Shown here: positions 43,165 to 49,611 of the stretch, one piece after another
Position numbering within the stretch: the first letter of the stretch is position 1
How the letters are laid out: each line of letters starts with the position of its first letter
Origin: a virus
Strand: one strand, 5' to 3'
Virus record (IMG/VR): IMGVR_UViG_3300030061_001386
Coordinates: 1-64,000 of that record
DNA: 64,000 nucleotides
Position numbers and translations under genes: made by a program
The notes under the pieces: generated by a model
The model's input: the letters and a program-made list of their open reading frames with translations, nothing else
Database searches by the model: none
What the model was told of the DNA's origin: nothing

Positions 43165-43229
43165 GTATATATGGGGATGCCGACAAAGTGGCCTACCATA
43201 TGGTTGTAATTTTACAATAGAAATAAACT
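43165..43229 (-). promoter_or_regulatory. Palindrome-TATA promoter 6, no protein gene downstream
   Basis: CAAAGT 43184-43189, ACCATATGGT 43195-43204; distal arm absent but AATAGAAATAAACT is at 43216-43229 as in promoter 4. TATA box CCCCATATATAC is the complement of 43165-43176. Confidence 0.75.
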
Positions 43230-43309
43230 CGGCGGAGGTGTTCGCAGAGGTGGCAGGGATATATATACCGAATCGGGGATTTTAGTATTGTCAGCGAGTG
43301 TCATTCATT

Positions 43310-43790
43310 CGCATGTTTATCCTAATGATATATTTAATCAACACCTTATCTTAGATACACAACCTTTGACACCTACAAATCAATACAATTTATTGGGTAT
43401 AAACTACCCTTCCCATATAGTATAATATAATATACTAATATTAGTATGGTATAACATATAATTAATATCTATATTGTAACAGTCTCTGATTCTGCTTTCG
43501 TTTATCCTCGTTTATCTAGTCAAATGATAAATGGGAACGCTAGAAAAGTGGATTTCTGAGTCATATAGATAGATTTAGTATATTCATTTATCATTTATTA
43601 TTATTATACATATATTATATCTCATACATTCACACTCAATATCTACTATCACCTACTACTATTATTATTATAGGAGCATGGTGATAAACGTGATAAACGA
43701 TAGATGAATAGGAAAATCTGCGAATCCTAAATAATTTCGCAGAATAATGTTTATCATTGGCCTGTATAATTGGCCGATAAACGACATCAC
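43310..43790. other. Candidate replication origin: iterons around an AT-rich tract
   Basis: CGTTTATC at 43499-43506 and 43509-43516; the reverse form GATAAACG at 43683-43690, 43692-43699 and 43776-43783; close variants at 43314-43321, 43526-43533, 43585-43592 and 43748-43755. Between and left of them lies an A/T-only-like tract (43,381-43,480 and 43,561-43,660). The last two sites form an inverted repeat around GGCC (43748-43783). It lies near the switch from leftward to rightward transcription, where origins often are. No initiator gene is visible in the window. Confidence 0.5.
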
Positions 43791-43989
43791 ACTCAACAAT
43801 TTATGGAAGACGAGAAATGCGTTTGGCATACTTAGCGGTATGTCATCTGACAAGCGAAGTAGTGACTTTAGGAGGACTACCATATCCGAATAGAGGAATG
43901 ACGGAGTGACAGAGTATTGGCATAAGTTGAGAATTGTAGGTTACTTACAGTAATTGAACAGATAGATACAGGAGTTCGCCCTTCAAACA
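43791..43989. other. Spacer, nothing recognised
   Basis: No frame, repeat or fold worth reporting. Confidence 0.4.
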
Positions 43990-44310
43990 AGATGAGGACA
44001 AGCCCTACTTCGGTAGGTGAGTTTGACTTTTGTGAGATTGAATACCTAACCCTTGGGAGTTGTCCTTGGGTTGCTTTGCGCTATAAAAAAGAGCAGTCGG
44101 TATTGCGGTAAATATCATCAATGTGTTACTTCAGCATATTACATCACCTCCGAGTAAGACGGCATAGTACGTCTGTTCACCCTACACATCACACTCGCAA
44201 GAGTAAGGCGTTCAATTGCATAAGTCCTGACGAGGCAATAAGAACTTAATGAAGACAAAACCAGTTGCGGTGCAAAGTTTTCACCTTATTCTCAACAGTA
44301 GAGTTTACTG
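43990..44310 (+). ncRNA. Candidate structured RNA with UUCG and GNRA tetraloops
   Basis: On the plus strand CCTAC-TTCG-GTAGG (44004-44017) is a UUCG-capped hairpin enclosed by GGACAA/TTGTCC (43996-44001 with 44060-44065). AGACG/CGTCT pair at 44157-44161 and 44170-44174. ACTC-GCAA-GAGT (44193-44204) is GNRA-capped, and its first arm can instead pair with CGAGT at 44151-44155. CAGTA/TACTG pair at 44296-44300 and 44306-44310. Both tetraloops are correct only on the plus strand. No protein frame. Not a recognisable tRNA or RNase P RNA. Confidence 0.45.
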
Positions 44311-44480
44311 AAATAAAAAAGACAAATCGAGGTGGATTAGATTTCCATCCAAAGCAGTGATTAAATGACCTGCCCAATCTTGAATTAATTTTCGAGTATC
44401 AGTAATGTGGTTTTCGCCCATGTCTTTCTCTACTATTCACACTCAAAGTACAAGGTTTTTACTTCCTAAAACTATATTTG
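44311..44480. other. Spacer, nothing recognised
   Basis: No frame longer than a few codons with an RBS, and no clear repeat. Confidence 0.4.
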
Positions 44481-44481
44481 A

Positions 44482-44614
44482 TTGGGGCTGATTACCCCAA
44501 CTTAACTGAGGCTCAACCCGACATCATGTGTCGGAAAATCCTATTCATAGGTCTTACTCAGAATAAGATAGTTTATCCTTGTGCGTACAAATGGTGTTGG
44601 GTAGCCCTCAGTTA
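44482..44614 (+). ncRNA. Candidate compact folded RNA upstream of the early operon
   Basis: A perfect 9-bp closing stem TAACTGAGG/CCTCAGTTA (44503-44511 with 44606-44614) encloses hairpins CCGACA/TGTCGG (44518-44523 with 44529-44534), CCTAT/ATAGG (44540-44551) and TCTTA/TAAGA (44552-44568). A further hairpin TTGGGG/CCCCAA (44482-44500) adjoins it. This is a multi-branched domain. Strand is not fixed by the pairing; it lies 118 bases before the first plus-strand gene, so a leader element or independent RNA is possible. Confidence 0.5.
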
Positions 44615-44731
44615 GTTCTGCTAGGGTAACATCTAAGAGTTGGGTTTTGATTAGGTAATAAATTATGGTCGATTGAGCATCGTAGGTAATTTTCCCAACT
44701 AATCACATTCAAAGAAAGGAGAGAAATAAAA

Positions 44732-45013
44732 ATGAAAATAAGTAAAAACGGATTTGTAGAAAACAAGACATACATACACATGATAACTGATAGGTATCAT
44801 ACTCACATGAAAGTGTCAGTATTTGATTCGCCAAACTTAGGTGGAATGATTTTACATAAAGAACGGGATGTTACAACAAGTAACAAATCGAAGATATATA
44901 AATGGGCTAGAGAGAATGGATATCCTGTATATCATTGGAAACAGGAAGCATTCATGTCGCCCTATATTTATTCACCAAGTATCGCTGAACCAATTGACCC
45001 AAGGGGATATTGA
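44732..45013 (+). CDS. First early-operon protein, unknown
   Basis: 93 residues. ATG at 44732 after AAAGGAGAG. Mixed composition with many Tyr/His/Lys; no motif seen. Overlaps the next gene by four bases. Confidence 0.65.
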   Translation: MKISKNGFVENKTYIHMITDRYHTHMKVSVFDSPNLGGMILHKERDVTTSNKSKIYKWARENGYPVYHWKQEAFMSPYIYSPSIAEPIDPRGY

Positions 45014-45546
45014 AAATGAACATATTTGTATTAGACAACTGCCCTAGAGAAAGTGCTAGAATGATGGCAGACAAACACGTAGTAAAAATGCCAACTGAAA
45101 GTTTACAGATGATTTCAACAATACTAAACTTGTATGGATTGAAGAGTCCTTACAAACCTGTAATGTTAAATCATCCTTGTACCATTTGGTCAAGAGAGAC
45201 AAAACAGAATATGCAATTCTTACTAGACCATGCAGATGAGTTGTGTAAAGAGTACACACGTAGATATGGTAAAGTTCACAAAGTCGAACTCTCAATGAAA
45301 GAGTTTGCAGAAGAAATAGAGAAGGTTCTAACCTTGTTACCTGATGATGGTTTAACCCCATTTGCAGTAGCAATCAGTGAGAATCAAAAATGCAGAAGTG
45401 CAGTGGAAAACTTTGATAGTTTATCAACTGTTGAGAAGTATAGAGCATATTACATTCACGACAAGTATTGGTTTGCAACATGGAGGTGGCCGTTAAATCC
45501 ACCTTCTTGGTATGCCAAACATGTGAATCAGTATGCTAGGTTTTAG
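45010..45546 (+). CDS. Conserved phage protein of the DKHVVKM family
   Basis: 178 residues. N-terminal 'MNIFVLDNCPRESARMMADK' and the following HVVKMPTESLQM, then 'NHPCTIWSRET' and 'YRAYYIHDKYWFATWRWP', match a protein that I remember from many marine phages, sometimes annotated as pyrimidine dimer DNA glycosylase. I would not assert that activity. The ATG at 45010 is followed two codons later by another; either is possible. Confidence 0.75.
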   Translation: MKMNIFVLDNCPRESARMMADKHVVKMPTESLQMISTILNLYGLKSPYKPVMLNHPCTIWSRETKQNMQFLLDHADELCKEYTRRYGKVHKVELSMKEFAEEIEKVLTLLPDDGLTPFAVAISENQKCRSAVENFDSLSTVEKYRAYYIHDKYWFATWRWPLNPPSWYAKHVNQYARF

Positions 45547-45557
45547 GAGAGATAGTA

Positions 45558-46112
45558 ATGACACGATTTAATAAACATATGAATAGAAATGTAAACACTA
45601 AATTGCATCGTAAATCAGAACGCTTTTGTTCGTATATCAAAGAAGATGGACATAGATGTAATACCCCTTTTGTGGGCTTTACACTTAAGCATATATTTTG
45701 TGATGAACACAAACCTGATGATGCTGTTGATGACAATTCAACCGAACCTAAAAATCTAAGAAATAGATATGCAAGAAACACAAACACAGAGGAGATGAGA
45801 CTTTTCATTGTTGATTTAATGAAAAGAGATTCAGAGGGTTTGTTGGGTAAAAGTAATGGTAGGTCTAAGGTCGAAAAGGAACTCAAGGAATTGAAGAAAG
45901 AGGTCAAGGAATTGAAGAATATAGTCAAAGCCGTCAATAAAGAAAACAAGAAATTGAGAGAAGACAAAGATAGTGTGTCTTCAATACTAGAGAATATTGA
46001 TGAGTTGAACAAGACAGTTGAAAAGTTTAGAAAAACAACCCTAGTTAATTCAGGGAGAATTAAGAACATTAGAGTTGATATTGACGCTCTTAAAGAAAAA
46101 TGGGGTCTTTGA
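45558..46112 (+). CDS. Zinc-finger plus coiled-coil protein
   Basis: 184 residues. Residues about 24-51 have a CCCH arrangement ('RFCSYIKEDGHRCNTPF', 'IFCDEH'). Residues about 100-178 are a long Lys/Glu/Leu coiled coil ('KELKELKKEVKELKNIVKAV'). GGAGAG precedes the ATG. Possible nucleic-acid-binding scaffold. Confidence 0.7.
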   Translation: MTRFNKHMNRNVNTKLHRKSERFCSYIKEDGHRCNTPFVGFTLKHIFCDEHKPDDAVDDNSTEPKNLRNRYARNTNTEEMRLFIVDLMKRDSEGLLGKSNGRSKVEKELKELKKEVKELKNIVKAVNKENKKLREDKDSVSSILENIDELNKTVEKFRKTTLVNSGRIKNIRVDIDALKEKWGL

Positions 46113-46345
46113 CCCAAACACAATCAAGTCGGTTTCCACAGTAATTAGTGAGATTCTCAAAAATCGTGGTGTTGCTCTCTCCGCATAATCACTTTCCGAC
46201 ATTAAATGTAATAGAAATAAACTATTTTATGTAAAAAGCAGAAACAATGTGCTATTTTGTACAGTTTAAGTAGTCTCAGGATTTATTTTTCACAAGAATT
46301 AGTTTATTTCTATTATGAATGAGTTAAAGAGTAAGAGGAATTAAA
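46113..46345. promoter_or_regulatory. Intergenic region with 15-bp inverted repeat of the A/T box
   Basis: TAATAGAAATAAACT (46209-46223) and its exact complement AGTTTATTTCTATTA (46301-46315) flank 77 bases. The same core occurs at promoters 4 and 6. GTCGG/CCGAC (46126-46130 with 46196-46200) can also pair. The second copy ends 30 bases before the next start, so it could be a promoter element or operator for genes from 46346 on. Confidence 0.5.
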
Positions 46346-46534
46346 ATGGTAATAAGTAACAATAAATTAAATAATAAAGAGTTTTACTGTAACATCTGTA
46401 ATGACACAGAGCAAGTTGCGGTACAAACAAAGTATGGTGAATATGAAGTTGAAGAATGTCTTTGTGTTATGCAGAAGTTCTATGAGAGACATGGTATAGA
46501 GGTTGAAGACGATGACCAAGAAGATAATAGGTAG
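46346..46534 (+). CDS. 62-residue zinc microprotein
   Basis: CNIC at residues 15-18 and CLC at 38-40 give three or four potential zinc ligands; the tail is acidic (EDDDQEDNR). GAGGAATTAAA precedes the ATG. Confidence 0.65.
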   Translation: MVISNNKLNNKEFYCNICNDTEQVAVQTKYGEYEVEECLCVMQKFYERHGIEVEDDDQEDNR

Positions 46535-46622
46535 ATGTGAAATATGTCATGTCAGAAAGGCTATTTGGACTAATCAACCCAAAGATACATGTTACGACTG
46601 CTATCAGACCCTAACATGTTAG
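46512..46622 (+). CDS. 36-residue zinc microprotein
   Basis: ATG at 46512 inside the end of the previous gene, TAG at 46622. CEICH at residues 9-13 and CYDCYQTLTC at the end give a CxxC...CxxC zinc ribbon. The next gene begins at an ATG overlapping its final codons, so it is set into the operon with coupling on both sides. Confidence 0.6.
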   Translation: MTKKIIGRCEICHVRKAIWTNQPKDTCYDCYQTLTC

Positions 46623-46888
46623 AGAGAGACAAGCAGTATATTAGATTTAAGAATGCACTTCTTTCGGTGAAAGAGATTCAAGCATTTACTTGGTCTAATC
46701 TGAAAGAAACAGATGAAATGAATAGGTTGTTCTATGGTGATAGATTAGGTGAACATGGAAGACCAAAGTACTACAAGGTAGTAGTCTTTCTTCGTGGAGG
46801 ACAAAACTTTGTATCTGCTTGCACAAAGAAGAACCTTGACCATTTGATTAGAAGATTCAAGAGACAATGGTCTGATGAAGAGGAATAA
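46616..46888 (+). CDS. Small basic protein, unknown
   Basis: 90 residues from the ATG at 46616 (MLERDKQYIRFKNAL...), chosen over an ATG at 46589 because that would read through the zinc microprotein in another frame. Helical start, then 'YKVVVFLRGGQNFVSAC'. Function unknown. Confidence 0.65.
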   Translation: MLERDKQYIRFKNALLSVKEIQAFTWSNLKETDEMNRLFYGDRLGEHGRPKYYKVVVFLRGGQNFVSACTKKNLDHLIRRFKRQWSDEEE

Positions 46889-46890
46889 TA

Positions 46891-47091
46891 ATGACAGATA
46901 ATATGAGAGATATAATAGCAGTCAATGTAGAGAAAATGAAGAATCATTACAATGGTATGGTTGAGGCATACGAGAAGTTGCCTGAACTTAAGCCTGTAAG
47001 AAAACAGATAATAGAAGATGCTATCTTAGTGATTGGGGTCACTATGGATGGTGTGATAAAAGAAATAATAGATGAAGGAGGAAGAATATAA
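46891..47091 (+). CDS. Small helical protein
   Basis: 66 residues, two amphipathic helices ('NVEKMKNHYNGMVEAYEKL', 'QIIEDAILVIGVTMDGVIKE'). Stop overlaps the next ATG (TAATG). No family recognised. Confidence 0.6.
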   Translation: MTDNMRDIIAVNVEKMKNHYNGMVEAYEKLPELKPVRKQIIEDAILVIGVTMDGVIKEIIDEGGRI

Positions 47092-47174
47092 TGTTTGGAA
47101 TATTAAAAACGATGTATCAGATAGCAACACCTTGGAACTGGACTAGTGACGGTACAGGGAACGATGACGTCTGA
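47091..47174 (+). CDS. Possible 27-residue peptide
   Basis: ATG overlaps the preceding stop, GGAGGAAG lies just upstream. Product MFGILKTMYQIATPWNWTSD and a short end. Real by context, unknown role. Confidence 0.45.
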   Translation: MFGILKTMYQIATPWNWTSDGTGNDDV

Positions 47175-47290
47175 GTGAATTAACAGCGAATGTAGAGTTT
47201 AAATACTCTCAGAAAGAATAAGAAATAAAGAGGAGAAAAAGATGAAAATAGGAAAGATATACTACAATCAAGGTAGTATTTATTGGAGGA

Positions 47291-47542
47291 ATGAAAATGA
47301 TAAAACAAGAAACTAATGTAGAGTTTAGGATGGTAAATGATGATGAAATGCCACCTATGGTAATAACGATGAATGATAATGATGAAGTTAAGGTAGTACT
47401 TAACCAACGCTTTTTAATTTGGCTATCGCTGAATAGAAAGACAATTGGTGGTTTACCTGAAGCACTGTATGGTAATATAGACATGCTTCTAGATGGATTC
47501 TTGAGAGAACAGAGAAACAACGAAAGGATGGATTTAGAATGA
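47291..47542 (+). CDS. Small acidic protein, unknown
   Basis: 83 residues with GGAGG upstream of the ATG at 47291. N-terminal beta pattern with many Glu/Asp, C-terminal helix. Overlaps the next gene by ATGA. A 24-codon frame at 47242-47316 lies upstream and was left out. Confidence 0.6.
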   Translation: MKMIKQETNVEFRMVNDDEMPPMVITMNDNDEVKVVLNQRFLIWLSLNRKTIGGLPEALYGNIDMLLDGFLREQRNNERMDLE

Positions 47543-47775
47543 GTGACGATATTAAAGATGATATTAAAGAGTTAACTGAGAAAATAACCACAGCAGTAGG
47601 TTTCCCTACACAAATAGCAACTGAATGTATGGAGCATCTTATCAAAATTGATGCTATGATTCAGAAAACTGCTAAAGACTCAAGACACCTAACATTAGTA
47701 ACTCTATCTAGAATACAAATGCTGATTACTGAGATGGGTGAAACTGTTCAAACCATTGGTGATTCAGATGAATGA
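47539..47775 (+). CDS. Small helical protein, unknown
   Basis: 78 residues, all-helical with acidic N-terminus. Coupled to the following gene by overlap. Confidence 0.6.
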   Translation: MSDDIKDDIKELTEKITTAVGFPTQIATECMEHLIKIDAMIQKTAKDSRHLTLVTLSRIQMLITEMGETVQTIGDSDE

Positions 47776-48946
47776 TATAGATAATGAAAGGAACTTAAAG
47801 AGAGGTAATAATTACCCTGCTTTAACTTCAAGATTGTTAGCATTGTCTGAGTCAGATGACTATGAGATAGCAAAGAAAGAATGGCGTATCACAGGTAATG
47901 TTTGGAAGAAGTCACCTATTGGAAGATATAGAGACATTATTCTAAATCATCCTAGTGGTCATCCACATAATTGTCTATGTGGTAAAGATATTGTTTATCA
48001 CTTTGAAATAGAGAACACTGTAAACAATGTTAAGGAGATTGTTGGTTCAACATGTATCAACAATTGGATGGTTCTAAGACATATGTCTGAGACACTTAAC
48101 ATTCCTATTAGTGCTATCACTGAAGAAAAGATAGAAGAATGGAAGAACGTTGCTGTTCAGACTTTGATTAGAGAAGCATGGTGGGACGATGAAGGAGAAG
48201 AGTTTACCAAACTGTTTGATGAAATCAAAGACCTAGACTTGAGGCTTAACGTTAAGAAGACAGATAAGAAGTACTATGACACTGAACTCAAAGAATACCG
48301 CCCTGTAACTTACATTAGAAAAACAGGTTCAGGTAAGTTCGGTAGGGAGGACTATCAAATGGCTTCTATTGTTTGGAGATGGAATCATCCTGATAACAAG
48401 AGAGCGCAGAGTAAGACTAGAGGTTATCCTAATGATAAGTTGTTAGGTGATATGGACTTATTTTCAATATACATTGATGACTATCTAGAACAACTAGGTG
48501 TTGAGGACAAGTATGTAGAAGACAGAAAAGCATTCCTAGAAAACTTAGACTTAGACATTAAGGATAAGATGAGTAAACTCAGAGAACATGATGTAACAGA
48601 ACGTAGGTTCATGGAAGCATGTCTATACTTTGGTTTCCCTGTTTTTGATGCGTTTGAAGATGGTATTAATTCTTGGGAACGTGGTTTTCTGAGAGATATG
48701 AAGCGATTATTCACTAGAGGAGGCGAGCCAACAGTAAAGCAAGCCGAAAGGTTAAAGGAGATTTTACTAACACGTAAGACTACCAAGGCAACAGAGCCAC
48801 AACTTAACTTTCTAAAAGGATTAGGATACAAAGGGGATATGACATTACTCACTAAACAGCAAGCATCTAAGGAGATAGAAATATTAAAAAAAACTGATGC
48901 ATGGCCGGTAGTGAGAAAAGGTACATGGAGGGAAGTTCATGAGTAA
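47768..48946 (+). CDS. Zinc-site protein with a phage-type C-terminal motif
   Basis: 392 residues from the ATG at 47768 that overlaps the previous stop. Residues about 65-95 contain 'HNCLCGKDIVYHFEIEN' and then 'VGSTCINNW', a likely C-C-H-C zinc site seen in phage nucleic-acid proteins. Near the C-terminus 'TEPQLNFLKGLGYKGDMTLL', followed by TKQQASKEIEIL, matches a short motif I know from exonuclease- and helicase-associated phage proteins. DNA processing is therefore a guess. Confidence 0.65.
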   Translation: MNDIDNERNLKRGNNYPALTSRLLALSESDDYEIAKKEWRITGNVWKKSPIGRYRDIILNHPSGHPHNCLCGKDIVYHFEIENTVNNVKEIVGSTCINNWMVLRHMSETLNIPISAITEEKIEEWKNVAVQTLIREAWWDDEGEEFTKLFDEIKDLDLRLNVKKTDKKYYDTELKEYRPVTYIRKTGSGKFGREDYQMASIVWRWNHPDNKRAQSKTRGYPNDKLLGDMDLFSIYIDDYLEQLGVEDKYVEDRKAFLENLDLDIKDKMSKLREHDVTERRFMEACLYFGFPVFDAFEDGINSWERGFLRDMKRLFTRGGEPTVKQAERLKEILLTRKTTKATEPQLNFLKGLGYKGDMTLLTKQQASKEIEILKKTDAWPVVRKGTWREVHE

Positions 48947-49211
48947 GAAGAATAAAGAAACAAAAGAAGAAACTGAAGTAACAGAAGAAGTAGTGGTGGA
49001 GCAAACACCCGTAAACACATTGCAAGAAGATTTCAATCGTCTTCTAGAGTATGCTAAAGGTTTAGAAGGAACTATTCAAGCATTCAGACAGAAGGTTGAA
49101 GTTTACGAGTCAATGCAGATACAACTCCTTGGTGATAAGAAGGAATTAAAATCCTACATTTCATCATTAGAGAACACGCTTAACCAAGCAAGACAGTCAA
49201 CAGAGTCTTAA
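48939..49211 (+). CDS. Acidic coiled-coil protein
   Basis: 90 residues. Glu/Thr/Val-rich low-complexity N-terminus, then a coiled coil from about residue 30 to the end. Overlaps the upstream gene by eight bases and is followed by the ubiquitin-like gene. Confidence 0.6.
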   Translation: MSKKNKETKEETEVTEEVVVEQTPVNTLQEDFNRLLEYAKGLEGTIQAFRQKVEVYESMQIQLLGDKKELKSYISSLENTLNQARQSTES

Positions 49212-49238
49212 AAATAGTTGAATAAAAAAAAAGAGGTA

Positions 49239-49445
49239 ATGAAAATGAAATTGCGAATAATGAATGAAACAGGCCACACTGAACTAGAAGTATCTAGTGC
49301 AGAGATGATTGAGCAGATAGCAGAACACCCAACTCATTGGGTTTATGTTAACGGTGATATGGTAAGCAGACAGAACATAACCAACATAGATTGGTCAACT
49401 GTTGATAATGTGAACCTAGTCCCTGCTATTGTCGGCGGCTATTAA
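49239..49445 (+). CDS. Beta-grasp ubiquitin/ThiS/MoaD-like protein ending in Gly-Gly-Tyr
   Basis: 68 residues from the ATG at 49239, chosen for GAGGT four bases upstream (49218 and 49245 are in-frame alternatives). Pattern: beta hairpin 'MKLRIMNETGHTELEVSS', a short helix (AEMIEQIAEH), then VYVNGDMVSR and VDNVNLVPAIVGGY. The VxVNGxxV and (V/I)xxVGG blocks are those of ThiS and MoaD sulfur carriers and related ubiquitin-like proteins. Gly66-Gly67 is followed by one extra Tyr, so a protease would have to expose the diglycine. An E1-like gene and a JAMM protease gene occur 4.5 and 6 kb downstream in the same operon. Confidence 0.7.
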   Translation: MKMKLRIMNETGHTELEVSSAEMIEQIAEHPTHWVYVNGDMVSRQNITNIDWSTVDNVNLVPAIVGGY

Positions 49446-49611
49446 TTCGATAAATAAAACAAGTCGGATTTTCAAGAAACCCCTTGTGGTATATACACTT
49501 GGGAGATAACTACTATATGCTGTATCACGCACGTTTGTAGTCCTAGCATCGGGGCAGATGTCAAGTAGGTGAAATGCCTACTAAAAACACTTATTAAAGG
49601 AGAGAAGGAAA
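49446..49611 (+). promoter_or_regulatory. Leader of ribonucleotide reductase with folded segments
   Basis: 166 bases without a frame. AGTAGG/CCTACT (about 49,564-49,582) is a hairpin just before the RBS; ACTAC/GTAGT further up can pair across 29 bases. GGTATATACACTTGGG (about 49,489-49,504) could be a TATA region. Because the gene encodes a B12-dependent enzyme I looked for a cobalamin riboswitch and did not find its conserved box. Confidence 0.45.

Noticed and set aside
38534-43229. Palindromic repeats as a CRISPR array or transposon ends
   Set aside because: Spacing is irregular, the units are promoter-linked and no spacer-like inserts, cas genes or transposase exist.
43668-43883. 71-codon minus-strand frame in the origin-like region
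   Set aside because: It has no RBS, runs across the iterons and has an unlikely hydrophobic composition, so it is taken as chance.
42705-44731. tRNA or RNase P RNA genes
   Set aside because: No T-loop GTTCRANNC with a matching acceptor stem and no RNase P core was found in the folded segments.
47242-47316. 24-codon frame with RBS
   Set aside because: The GGAGAAAAAG is good but the frame is too short and low in information; it may only serve as a leader to 47291.
49446-49611. Cobalamin riboswitch before nrdJ
   Set aside because: The conserved B12 box and its core pairing were not found; only unspecific stems are present.
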